Assembly: GCA_958510825.1 (NCBI GenBank)
Contig: OY294044.1
Span: forward strand, 69,638,095 to 69,702,094
Length of the DNA: 64,000 nt
DNA from: Brachypterus glaber
Taxonomy: Eukaryota > Arthropoda > Insecta > Coleoptera > Kateretidae
Reading direction: 5' to 3'
A program made the translations under genes and the position numbers. This document shows, in pieces, positions 44,384 through 55,519 of this stretch. Positions within the stretch are counted from its first letter, which is position 1, and each line of letters opens with the position of its first letter. The notes beneath the pieces were generated by a model. That model ran no database searches. It saw nothing but the letters and a program-made list of their open reading frames with translations, and was not told where the DNA came from.

Positions 44384-46285
44384 GGTCAACTAGCCCCTCG
44401 ATCCGGAACTTATCTCTCCGATTTTGCTGAAATTTTGCATGTCCCCATAACTTAGTGTTTATATACCCCCATTAATGGCGTTTTGCAAAAAAAACGTTGG
44501 TTGCTGAGATATTGGGGTGGGTCATTTTTTGCCTTTTTCAAAATCGGAAAACAACCATGTTATAAATTCTTAATAACTTAACTTCTATTGGAGATATAGA
44601 CTTTAATCGTATTGATTTGTAAAGAGAATCAAATTATGGTCTATAAAATCCACTTTTTTAACCATTTTGACATTTCCAAGATGCCAATTCGGGGAAGTTT
44701 ATATTTTGTATCCCCAAAATAGCTTATATTCGATTTTTTTTATTTTTTTACTATTTACTTGTATTTAGTGGTAGTATGTCATAAAATATTTCGACTCAAA
44801 TGACATATTTGTGGGAGATATGACCCATAATGTGCGACCATGACCTATTTTTTTTTGATTTTTAACTACAAAAAATAAGCTCTGTGAGGAATTTAATGAA
44901 GAAACTAAATCCATTGCACAATATTATTATTTTGATTACTTATTTAATGAAAAGAGTCTTTAATAACAATATACCAATGTACCAAAAATCTAGGAGCACC
45001 CTATACAGGGTGTCACAGAATGTTTCCAAAATCTCTAAAAGGTAATTAGATCTCGTCAAAATAATGCCACAAGTTCATATAAAATTTTTGGCTACGGCCC
45101 CCCTACTCTGAGATATTTGCCCCCCAAGATAAAATAGAAAAATTTTTTTTTTTTTGATAACTTTTTTACGTTTTAATATTTATTGACAATTTTTTTTGAG
45201 TTGTTTAAGAAAATTAATTCGCATTGAATGATTTTAACAGAAGTTTTAAAAGTTATCAGAAAAGTCAGGGGCGGACTTCCGTTATGGTTCCAAACTCCTA
45301 ATTTTTTTAGGGGTACAAATTTTGAACTTTTAATTAATTTTGTACATTCTGTGAGCAATTGAATCAAAAAATCACTCTATCCAAAATTCGATAAAATGAA
45401 GTGTTTCCGAGAAAAAGGCACTTTTTAATTCAAAGGCAGAAGACCGTAAAAAAATATAATTTTTATATTATTTCAAAAAAAGCATAAATTATTAACTCAT
45501 TAAAATGAAATAAAAAAATTTCGACTAGGATCCCCCTCCTTTGAGATATTTGCCTCTTAGATAAAAAATAAAAAAAATTTAAAAAACTTTTTAAATATTT
45601 TTAACGATTTTTTCAAAGGTTATTTTAAAAACTTTAAATACATCGAGTTATTTTAATAGACATTTGAAAAGTTATCAGAATCAGGGGCGGACTTTTGCTA
45701 TCTTTTTTAGGGTTAAAAATTTCACACTTGTGATTACTTCGTCTAAATAAGGAAAGCAAATTACATACAATATTTAACAAGTTAAAATTACATATTAAAA
45801 AAATAAAAATTAAATAATAACAATCACATTTAGAAATATGTAAATAAAAAGCAAAAAGCATTGGGGTGGTCCGAAGTTTTATTTTTGTTTCGATCTTTCT
45901 AAAAATGTGTCAAATGGCTTCTTTTAGTTATATTGATGTAGACCAATGTCCATAAGTCCACCTCATGATAATAAATGAGATTTTTGGCATGGTTCATAGC
46001 TGAAAAAAATTATACGTGATGAAAAAAAAAATCCGATAACTAAATCCTTGTTGGCCTGTGTTATTGGTGTTCTGCCATTATATTAATTAATAACAACAAA
46101 AAAACTTAGGGGTTCGGAACCATAGCGAAAGTCCGCCCCTGACTTTTCTGATAACTTTTAAAAAGTCTGTTAAAATCATTCGATGCATAAAGACCTTCTA
46201 AAATAACCTTAGTAGTAGTAAATTTTTGGGTTGGCCAAAGCCGGACAACTAGGCCATTTCTGGCCCTTTTTGTCACCCCAGGCAA

Positions 46286-46882
46286 AAAGTCCAAACGAAT
46301 GCTAGTGTTGACAGTAGTTTACTCCTTAAAATAGAGGAAAAATCAATCTGCCAGGTAAATGACACAAAATTTTTGGGCATATATGTGGATCACAAGTTTG
46401 CTTGGTCTCCACATATAGAGTATTTATGTAAAAAGCTCAGCTCTACACACTTCCTATTTAGACAACTGAGGGATACTCTATCTACAGACATACTTCTCAT
46501 GATGTACTACGGTATTTTTCAGTCTATAATTAATTACGGACAATATATAGATAAGGTTCTAATACTACAAAAAAAAATTATTAGGTGTATAGCAGGATGC
46601 TCGGACAGATCATCCTGTAAACCACTTTTCAAGAAATACAGAATTTTAACAGTACATGCGTTGTATGTCTTTAATTTAATTTTGCTCATACATGACAATA
46701 AGGAATATTTCTCTAGAGTAAGTGAAATACACAATTATAATACCCGACAAAAGGAAAATATTTATCAACCGTTCTCTAGAGTAAATATAAGTAAAAATAA
46801 TCCCTACAATAAAGGTATTATAATAAATTACCATATACATTTTTATCGATTAAAAGCAAAAGTAAATTTAAAACAACCCTAA
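46286..46882 (+). pseudogene. Reverse transcriptase C-terminal fragment (non-LTR)
   Basis: The frame is open from about 46,286, through VNDTKFLGIYVDHKFAWSPH and YYGIFQSIINYG, to the stop at 46,880-46,882. This matches the region after the catalytic motifs in Jockey/CR1-group polymerases (KFLG.....W..H, then LQKK.IR.IAG, SC..LFKK..ILT, and HNYNTR). The polymerase active site lies upstream and is missing. Compared with the family pattern, several residues seem lost between INYG and QYIDKV. A 3' UTR, AATAAA and a (TATC)n tail follow to about 47,146. Confidence 0.85.
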
Positions 46883-47159
46883 AGGACTATCTCATAGACC
46901 TAGCACCCTACACTTTCGATATAAACTTCTCTTAGAAATAATATTTGTTAAAAGTATTTTAAATGTTCCGTATACAAGTGTTAATTTTAAATTATTTTAA
47001 ATGTGTATGGTACTATTTCATTTTGACGTGTCTTATAACACAACCTTGTTTATGTAGATAGCTAAGACCTTTCTGTATACTCATTGTATGGTTTGTTATA
47101 ACTGATTAATAAATATCTATCTATATCTATCTATCTATCTATCTAATCCCAGCCATTTA

Positions 47160-47357
47160 CTAATTTGAGTCCTCCTTGAACCTGCCCGTCCTTTCAATAA
47201 AGGTCAGGATATTGGCCCAGGGGAGATCTCTTAGTTCCTCTTGGTTGAGTCTTTGAGTTTCAAAGACTTGCAACCTGATCCTGTCGTATCTGACACACTC
47301 AGCTAAGTAATGAGAGGATGTTTCATCCTCTTCGCACTCCGGGCATAGCGGACTATC
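47160..47357 (-). pseudogene. C-terminal end of another non-LTR ORF2
   Basis: On the minus strand 66 codons read from 47,357 to a stop at 47,160. They include CPECEEDETSSHYLAEC, the Cys-Cys-His-Cys cluster found at the C-terminal end of ORF2 in RNase H-bearing insect LINEs, followed by LPWANILTFIERTGRF. A short 3' UTR and (GATA)n tail follow. That tail is the same tract as the (TATC)n tail of the plus-strand fragment, so the two elements meet tail to tail. Confidence 0.75.
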
Positions 47358-48632
47358 TAAAAAAACCTTAAAAAAATCGTTAAGAAAAATTAAAAAAAAG
47401 TTTGATTTTTATTTTTTATCTAAGGGGTAAATATCTCAAAGGAGGGGGCCCTAGTCAAAAATTTCATATGAACTTTTTATTTCATTTTAATGAGATAAAA
47501 ACATTTTTAAAATAATATATAGCATTTTTGAAAAAATATAAAAATATTTTTTTACGGTCCTCCTGCCTAAAAAGTGCCCTTTTCTCGGAAACGCTACATG
47601 TTATCGAATTTTGTAGAGTACTTTTTTGATCAAAATTACTCGCAAATGTAAAAAAAAATAATCAAATGTCTAAAATTTGTAACCCTATAAAACTTAGGGG
47701 TTTGCAACCATAACGGAAGTCCGCCCCTGACTTTTCTGATAATTACGGAACTTCTGTAAAAATCATTCGATGCGCATTAATTTTCTTAAAAAACTAAAAA
47801 AAAAAAATTGTCAATTAATATTAAAAAGTAAAAAAGTTATCCAAAAAAAATAAATTTTCTATTTCATCTAGGGGGGCAAATATCTCAGAGTGGGGGGGGG
47901 GCCGTAGCCAAAAATTTTATATGAACTTGTGGCATTATTTTGACGAGATCTAATTACCCTTAAGAGATTTTGGAAAAATTCTGGAACACCCTGTATAGGG
48001 TGCTCCTATATTTTTGGTACACCCTGTATATTGTTATTGAAGACCCTTTTCGTTAAATAAGTAATCAAATTAATAATATTGTGCAATGGATTTAGTTTCT
48101 TCATTAAATTCCTCACAGAGCTCATTTTTTGTAGTTAAAAATGAAACAAAAATAGGGTATGGTCGCACATTATGAATCATATCTCCCATAAATATGTCAT
48201 TTGTGTCGAAATATTTTATATGGACATACCACCACTAAATACGAGTAAATATTAAAAAAATAAAAAAAAATCGAAGATAAGCTATTTTGGGGATACAAAA
48301 TATAAACTTTCCTGAATTCGCATGGCGGTCCGCTATCTTGGAAATGTCAGATCGGGTGAAAAAATGGGTTTCCTAGACCATAATTTGATTATCTTTACAA
48401 ATCAATACGAATAAAGTCTATAACTTCAATAGAAATTAAGTTATTACGAATTTATTACATGGTTGTTTTCCGATTTTAAAAAAGGCAAAAAATTACCCAC
48501 CCTAATATCTCGGCAACCAACAATTTTTTTGCAAAACCCCATTAATGGGGTTATATAAACACTAAGTTATGGGAACATGCAAAATTTCAGCAAAATCGGA
48601 GAGATGAGTTCCGGATCGAGGGTCTAGTTGAC

Positions 48633-49089
48633 GTGGAAATACTCATATAGTATATGGTAACTAACATTATTTGGGAAATAATAGGGTACGATATTTTCAA
48701 AAGAAATATCTCTTTGTTTTGCCCATAAGAATAACCTTCGATATATTAAATGGCAATATTCTTTGTTTTCAGCTTAGGATTTTGTCCATATTGATTTGTC
48801 TCAGGAGAATCTAAAGAGCAAAAAAATCGATAAAAATTACTCAATGCTTAATGATCTTTTTACTCTTTTTGCTTTATTCCTTCAATAACAGTTGCACTGA
48901 AGTTAGCAATTGAGCAAAAAAAAAGTGAAAAGAATGTTACTCCCTAACTCACCTATAGTGCGGAAAAGGGTTAGTAGGGAGTAAGAATGTTACAAAGTTG
49001 AAATGTTATGGAGAAGGATTGTTGAGGAGTAGATATAATTTATTAAGAAAGTATATAATTTAACTTTATTTAGGAATTCCTAATATACA
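48633..49089. other. No feature seen
   Basis: AT-rich; no supported gene or repeat. Confidence 0.5.
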
Positions 49090-50330
49090 AAAAAAAAATA
49101 TAAATTTACTAACAAAATAATGTACTTACATATTGCACCTAGTACTTAATATAGTAATATTAATACTGCACAAACCTAACACTAAAATTAAATAAGGTAC
49201 TTAAATATTGCACCTCGTACTTAATATACTTAAACTTAACACTAAAATTAACTAACTGTAGCTTGGTTTTTTAAATAGATACAAAGCCGTTTTTTAAATT
49301 GTCTTAAAGTATTTAAATTTTTAATTTCAAATGGTAGAGAGTTATGAGCCTTTAAAAAATATATTATTCATTGTTGATGCATATTTAGTTTTACAAAGAT
49401 AAAAGTTATTTCTTGTTCTTGTCGGATACTCATGCTGATTAAACATAATAAATTCATTAAAATATGAAGGACAAAGCCCATTTTTAATTTTAAAAACAAA
49501 AATCAAACTCATGTAAGTCAATCTGTTTGAGACTGATAACCAATTTAGCACATTTAACATTAGGTTTATAGGCGTACGCCTATTACATTTAAGAATAGTA
49601 CGGATACCACGATTCTGCAAAACCTGCGGCTTACTCTGGCAATTTTTATTAAGTAAATATAAAATTGAAGAGCAGTAGTCAAAGTGTGGCTGAATAATGG
49701 CATTATAAATTTTAATAGCAGTATGTGTCGATACATATGCACTGATCCTAAAGAAAAAGAATAACTTTTTTGAAATTTTTTTATGTATATAATTAAAATG
49801 GCTGTAAAAAGACAGGTTATTATCCACAATACCACCTAAATACTTAATTTCCAGATTTATTTATTTGAGTATTTATAATTTGTTGTTATTATCATAGCTT
49901 TTGTTTTAGAAAGATTTAGTTTTAATTAATTTATTTGTATTTTCAAAAGAAAATTTATCACTTGTAGATAATAAAGAGTCATCGGCAAACAAATTTAAAA
50001 ATTCCCATATTATAAAAAATACATCATTCAAGTATATTATAAATAAAAGTGGTCCCAAAACACTCCCCTGGGGTTGCCAAATTCATTTAAAATACATTCC
50101 GAAAATATTTCTTCAATTTTTACTCTTTGATATCGATTTGTTAAATAATTAATAAACCAGTCCAACACAATACCCTTTAAACCATATTTTTTTAATTTTT
50201 TTATTAATAATTTTCTATCAATAGTTTCGAAAGCTCGTTTTAAGTCAAGAAATACAGCCACGATATATTTTCCCTCATCTAAAAGCTTTTTCCACGTCCA
50301 AGTTGGTTTAGTGTTTTGTTTAAAGATATG
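49090..50330 (-). mobile_element. 5'-truncated CR1-like retrotransposon, minus strand
   Basis: Reverse transcriptase sequence occupies 49,342-50,330. A 3' UTR of about 250 bp (49,090-49,340) follows, containing a direct duplication (GTACTTA, ATATTGCACCT, CTTAACACTAAAATTAA words), and ends near an A/T run at about 49,090. The 5' side stops at about 50,330, inside the polymerase. Confidence 0.75.
49342..50330 (-). pseudogene. Reverse transcriptase, frameshifted
   Basis: Reading the minus strand from 50,330: a KTLNQLGRGK-like stretch; FLDLKRAFETIDR, carrying the first catalytic Asp; LLIKKLKKYGLKG; a frame break at the GVPQG motif (GVFWDHFYL); then LFADDSLLSTSDK with the FADD catalytic pair in another frame (about 49,980); and a final frame from 49,830 with YNAIIQPHFDYCSSIL, LQNRGIRTILKCNR, LNWLSVSNRLTYMSLIFVFK and YPTRTRNNFY. 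The order and wording fit CR1-group polymerases. At least three frame breaks make it non-functional. Confidence 0.88.
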
Positions 50331-50826
50331 TCATGGAGTAGGGTTATTAGGGCGCGCCGTGCATATGTAAATTGAGAGTATGGATGTTAGTAATTAGTGT
50401 ATATTTTTCTTTTTAATCACCATTATAATATTCGTAGAAAAAATAAAATGTGTATATTTCTTTAATAATGGGTTTACGAAGAATGCGCATCTCTTTTGAC
50501 AAAATCTCATTTTCCAAACATGTTGAACATTATACTTTTACAAAGGGGTTTCGTGTTACACTTAAGCTATCAGTTGCATGTAACAAGTGTTATATTTTTT
50601 GTAATGCACTTGTTACAAAGTGTTTTTTATTAAGTGCATCTCAATAAAGTAGTGTGAGTGGATAAATTGAACGTCGTGGCTAGCCTACCACTCTGGGATC
50701 CATACAGTTAAATCCTGGTTTAATATAATGTATAGTGCCATCCAAAGGTACACATCCCTCACACATAAAAAATTTAGAAAATTTAAATTTTCAAATTTTA
50801 AGAGAGCTTAAAAGCTCTCTTTGGTA
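50331..50826. other. No gene seen; one hairpin
   Basis: TGTAACAAGTG at about 50,579 pairs with CACTTGTTACA at about 50,607. The 65-codon frame over it is unsupported. Confidence 0.5.
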
Positions 50827-51876
50827 TACCGGGTGTCACAAAAAGTATTGCCTACAATTTATCTCAGTAACTATAAGGGATAACTCTTTGAAATTTGTAG
50901 TGGTTACATGAGCCATAAAAACCCTCATTTGACATGCTATATATTTGTTTACATTTTTAGATTCTTCTTTAAATTCTCTTTTCATTGCTTTATCATAAGT
51001 CATATTTTAAATCATTTAGTAGTATGGTAAGAACCCACACTATCTGAAACTAATTTTGTTTTGTTTTCATGAAAATGGCACTATTTTCAATTTTTTAATA
51101 ACTCACCAACGTTTTTAATAGCCAGTTTCTGCAATTTTTAAATTCAAGGACCTATTTTTATATAGTTTTTTTGTAGAGTATACCTAAGTTTTTAATTAAG
51201 CGATATAGAAAATAGGTGGTTGTATTTGAAAATTTAGCACGAAATGCCGTTAAAGTTGATGATTTTTTAAAAAATTAAAAATAGTGCCATTTCCATAAAA
51301 ACAAAAAAAAATCGGTTTTACACAAACAGTGAGTGCTTAACATACTACTAAACTGGAAATTCAATAAAACCTGCAGTCACTCAGTTGCGAATATGTGGTA
51401 AAAGGCGAAGATCATACCAGTTCGGGTGCAACTCGGGTAATTTCGTCGAAGCTTCGCAAAGGCGGACCCCTTATACCAAAGCAGCAGAGGTATGAGTCAC
51501 TACATGTTTTATTGAATTTCCAGTATAAAAGAGTTAAATGTCAAGTTTCTAAAATATTCCAATATGGACATCACATCTCCGCCATTTTGATTTTTATAAA
51601 ACTATCTCTTGTGGCGTCATCTTTAATGCAAATATCGACTTGCTACACATCAATGAAAAGAGAATTTAAAGGCAAATCTAAGATCATAAACAAATATATA
51701 GGTTCCATTTAAAAATCAAAAGTTGTTATAACTTCGGGTTAGACCGGAAGGATATTTTTTATGGATCTGATAAAATGAGGGTTTTTGTGGCTCATATAAG
51801 CACTGCAAATTTCAAGCAGCTCTCTCTTATAGTTATCGAGATATTTCGTAGGCAATACTGCTTGTGATACCCGGTA
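50827..51876. mobile_element. Nested palindromic MITE, ends TA|CCGGGTGTCAC
   Basis: TACCGGGTGTCACAAAAAGT and TATTGCCTAC at the left pair with GTAGGCAATACTGCTTGTGA and TACCCGGTA at the right; TA flanks both. The arms continue through ATGAGCCATAAAAACCCTCA and AAATTCTCTTTTCATTG. Inside is a second palindrome (about 51,055-51,310: ATGGCACTATTTTCAATTTT and complement). A third inverted pair (ACTGGAAATTCAATAAAAC at 51,354; complement to 51,530) encloses a GC-richer block whose frame reads GATRVISSKLRKGGPLIPKQ. I do not recognise that peptide. Confidence 0.8.
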
Positions 51877-52028
51877 TATTTAATATTTTTAGATAATAAA
51901 ATGTGGAAAAAACCGCAGGAGAAATAGGGTAGTGTGATAGAGTAGTCCCGATATCTTATGATACCTGAAATGGACAATGGGAGGAGCATAACTCGCTTTT
52001 TATGTGAAATTTAATAACATTGACCACG

Positions 52029-52605
52029 TGTAGGGCGTTGCAAAAAAAAACACTTTTTTTATACCCCCTATGTTGTTTCAATTCAGTTGTTTCAAACTAT
52101 GCTTGCATACCAAATTTCAGGTTACTAGAACATTTTTTGACCCCCGCCCAACTCGGTTTAATGAGTTAACAAAAACACAGGCACAGGAAAAAAAAGGTCT
52201 TGTTCACCAGACGAGACAAACATTTATATACATTTTTAGGGTCGCTGAATCTAAATCAGAAGTTGGTTTGACTCGGTCGGATCGCATTTTGTTAATAACT
52301 TGATGAAAGTTAATACATTTTATCACTTTTTTAAGGTTTGGAACGAAATGCGATCTGACCAAGCCAAACCAACATTAGATTCGGATCCAAAAAGGTATAG
52401 AAATAATTATCACGTCTGGTGGACAAGACCTTTTTTTTTCGTGTGCCTGTGTTTTTCTTGAATTATTAAACCGAGTTGGGCGGGGATCAAAAAATGTTCT
52501 AGTAACCTGAAATTTGGTATGCAAGCATAAATTTTCAATTGAAACAACATAGGGGGGGTGCATATAAAATTTAAAAAAAAAAAGTGTTTTTTTGCAATGC
52601 TCTAC
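52029..52605. mobile_element. Fold-back element, nearly all stem
   Basis: GTAGGGCGTTGCAAAAAAAA (52,029) pairs with the strand ending GCAATGCTCTAC (52,605). Pairing continues through CATACCAAATTTCAGGTTAC, ACTAGAACATTTTTTGA-type, CGCCCAACTCGGTTTAAT and GTCTTGT.CACCAGACG, down to a small loop near 52,310. Both arms translate to the same peptide (HTKFQVTRTFFDPRPTRFN), which shows symmetry and not coding. Related pieces occur at 6,128-6,480. Confidence 0.85.
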
Positions 52606-53562
52606 AGTGTAGGGAGATTTGGCTGTAGACTTAAAGCGTCTTGCTTGACCCGATGCTTTTAAGATGGGATAGGGTGGGCGGCTTAAGTTTCTGAGTATTC
52701 AAGGTGAAATGTTCATGAGATATTGTACCAGCTCTATATCATTTTAAAGTTTATAAAATTCTCTATTCGAGCAATTTTTTTTATTAAAAATGAGGGGGGC
52801 TAAAATAGTGTTGAATTTACGAATACAGAAACGTAATTTATACTTTTAAACTAATAGTATAAATAATATTAATAAATATTTCACAGAAATCCAAGAAAAT
52901 TGCATTTTTTGGCAAAAAAAAATAATTCAGGACATTTAAATAAAAAGAATCTTAGTATTTTTTACCCCGTTAAACTTAAAATTTGCTTAAAATTCAAACT
53001 CCAAAAACGCGGTAAAAAATGTGTCGAAAATAAACAAGTGAATGTTCTTATTGATCTGCGTTAACTTTAAGGTCAATAAACTTTATATATAGCTACGTCT
53101 ATACCTGATTTTTCGGTTAAATTTATATAAATCCAGATGATTTTTAAGGTTGGACGCTATACGTACATATATTTAGCTGGAATTTATATGGATCTCGGAG
53201 ACGGGCGGTCAGTCACAGCATAAATTCAAATACTCCAAGGATATAAGTAATTTAGGAAAGCTTTGCTTCAAGTGTAGACACCAGCAATGCTAGGGAGATG
53301 ATGCATCCCCCATCTCGACGGTGCTCCTCCAAGGCAAAGGACAGCACCCCTGATTTGATTCGGATTGATGTACTTTCCTGCAATCGATAAATATGTCTAG
53401 AGATGATTTATTTATTTTGCATCACACAGAGTATTTTTAATATACACTGGGAGAAAAATGATTCTGCAACAAATTGCACATTTAAAAGTTAGATCATGTG
53501 ATTTACTTTGGGGTTGTTTCAAATAACGGCAAGTTTTTTAAAGACAAAAAGTACCGTCAACC
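52606..53562. other. No gene seen; one GC-richer island
   Basis: Mostly AT-rich. 53,215-53,355 is GC-richer; in one plus frame it reads KLCFKCRHQQC, stop, GDDASPISTVLLQGKGQHP. It could be an exon scrap or transposon relic; I cannot identify it. Confidence 0.4.
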
Positions 53563-53735
53563 GGATTAAACGAACCACTGGGATAAAGTGAATTAAAGGT
53601 TCGTCTACAAAAATGTTCTACGCTCTGGCCCGATTTAACGAGTGGTACTCGCTGTCAGATCACATCGGTAGTGGTACTCAGTATGAACGTTTAATTTACT
53701 TTACCTCCAGTGGCTCATTTAATAATAATAATAAT
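53563..53735. mobile_element. Small palindrome
   Basis: GGATTAAACGAACCACTGG, AAAGTGAATTAAA and GTTCG on the left pair with CGAACGTTTAATTTACTTTA-like and CCAGTGGCTCATTTAATA sequences on the right. The loop includes GAGTGGTACTCGCTGTCAGA. Confidence 0.55.
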
Positions 53736-53791
53736 ATTTATAATAATTTAACCCAGTTGAAGGTACTTGTTGTCTTTTAACATGATATAGG

Positions 53792-54003
53792 TACACTGAT
53801 AAAACAGTTTATTTGTGGGTACAAAATATTTGGTCGGATATGTCCAATTAAATTATTTGTTTGTTGTTAATACATGATTTTGAAATTAAAATATATATTT
53901 TTATTCATGAACTAAATGTTTATTTGAATAAAATAAAATTTATTACTCATAACCAAATAATTTCATTTTCCATATCCAATAAACAATCTTTTTTATCAGT
54001 GAA
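53792..54003. mobile_element. TA-flanked MITE, family A copy 2
   Basis: TACACTGATAAAACAGTTTA and TACAAAATATTTGGTCGGAT match copy 1 (33,032-33,256), and the right end TTTTATCAGTG is shared. The central GATTTTGAAATTAAAATAT is also conserved between the copies. The right TA has mutated to AA. Confidence 0.8.
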
Positions 54004-54919
54004 TGTTTTTGCCATCAATTTTGTTTATTTTCAATCAAAAAAAAAACTTAAAAAGAAAATATGTTTGTTTGTCAAAGTAATTTTTTTATTTACTTAACTA
54101 AAACTTTAAAGGGGGAGTTTGTTATTTACCGGGGGTGCTCCCATGAGGGGTAGGGGACGCACCCCTCCCTCCAGTTATGCTCTAGTTGGAAAAATCCATT
54201 GTTCAGTTGCGAAAATCCACTGTTCAGTTGGGAAAATCCAAAATCTGTTTTGTTAGTAAAATTAAGTAAATTTAGTGATAGATTTCGGAAATTGATAGAA
54301 TAGTTGGAAAAATTGAGAAATTGAGAGATGAGAATTTGGCCAGTACTTGGGAAAATTGGAGTACAGTTGGGAAAATTGTAGTAGGGGACCTTTTTTTTCT
54401 TAGTCACCGAAAATTTTTTGCAGGGGTAAAGTAAATTTTTGGGGGTGAGGACTTTTTCTTTCAGTCACCAAAATTTTTGCACGGCTAAAATTTTCAATTT
54501 TAAGTTGGGAAATAATATATGGTCTCCCCCCCCCCCCTCCCCCTCCTGGTGTTCCTAGGGCCCTTGGTTATTTCTGCGAAATCAATTTGTTAATTTATAG
54601 CTGAACTGTGTCGATTCAACAGTGCATTATGTTATAATATTTGTTTTACAGTTTGCAACAAAAAAATAATAATTTAAATAACAATTTTGTGTTTTAGTAT
54701 TAAAATTATAATATCTGGTAATATCTATAAAAAAATTGTTACGTATGCAAAGTATATAAAGTTAAAATTCACTTGACTTGAATGATATTCATTTGGATTA
54801 AAATATTATTTTTATCTGTGTACTAAATACTCACATAGGCATTTATAGCTTTAATGGGCAGACAGAAAATTACTTTTTGTACTTTTTAATAAAAATAACT
54901 GTTATTGCCAGTAATCGCA
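54004..54919. other. Minisatellite-like patches, no gene
   Basis: 54,185-54,245 has three units of about 25 bp (GTTCAGTTGSGAAAATCCA). 54,300-54,480 repeats GGGAAAATT and GGGGACCTTTTTTTT-like blocks with TTAGTCACC. A C run is at 54,521-54,545. Some frames (for example 54,126-54,407, minus) are repeat translations. Confidence 0.55.
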
Positions 54920-55437
54920 AGTTCTGATTAAAAAGAGGCCCATTTACTAAAGGTAAACCAACATTTACAAAAATTCAGTTATTTTTCACAGTAACTGTGC
55001 AATTTTTACCTATTTCCAGGGTAATAAAGCAATAAAATCGTCATGATTAGCATTCCCAGATTTATTAAAAGTAAAAAAAAACATTTAAAAATATCAGTTA
55101 TTTTTTACTATAACTTTGTGAAATGTTTACCTCTTTCTGGAGTAATAAAGTAATAAAATGTTCATGATCAGGATTCCCTGATTAAATATAGCCCGACTAA
55201 ACAAAGGTGAACAAACATTTACAAAAATTCACTTATTTTTCACAGTAACTTTTTGTAATTTTTACCTATTTCCGGGGTAAAACCGCAATAAAATCGCCAT
55301 CGTCACTGATTGAACATTTACTAAAGGTAAACAAACATTTACAAAAATTCAGTTTTTTCACAGTAACTTTGTGTAATATTTAACTATTTCCAGGGTAATA
55401 AAGCAATAAAATCGACAAGATCAGCATTCCCTGGATA
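54920..55437. repeat. Four tandem units of about 128 bp
   Basis: Each unit carries AAACATTTACAAAAATTCAG, TTTTTCACAGTAACTT, TACCTATTTCCAGGGTAATA, AAGCAATAAAATCG and GATCAGCATTCCC. Units begin near 54,920, 55,055, 55,178 and 55,305; the second is the most diverged. Confidence 0.85.
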
Positions 55438-55519
55438 GGGTTTGGACTGGAAGTCCAAACATTTATTATCTAAAAAATTTCAAAATTTTATTATTAAATC
55501 TATCAAGAGTAATTTTTTA

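Larger units (their letters stand above)
45004..47995. mobile_element. Inner palindromic element, ends TA|CAGGGTGT
   Basis: TACAGGGTGTCACAGAATGT and the complement of ACACCCTGTA form the ends, with TA on both sides. The arms (45,004 to about 45,620 and about 47,367 to 47,995) share TAATTAGATCTCGTC, TTCATATRAAATTTTTGGCT and CAGGGGCGGACTTCCGTTAT with their complements. A third layer, 45,640-45,760 against 46,105-46,215, repeats the AGGGGCGGACTTTYG part in the loop. The right side is split by two retrotransposon fragments. Confidence 0.8.
44384..48632. mobile_element. 4.2-kb palindrome (outermost of three layers)
   Basis: GTCAACTAGCCCCTCGATCC at 44,384 pairs with GGATCGAGGGTCTAGTTGAC ending at 48,632. 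The outer arms run 44,384-45,003 and 47,996-48,632 and match throughout, for example CAAAATCGGAGAGATRAG, TTTATATTTTGTATCCCC-type and TCCATTGCACAATATT words with their complements. The centre holds the inner element and inserted retrotransposon fragments. Confidence 0.85.
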
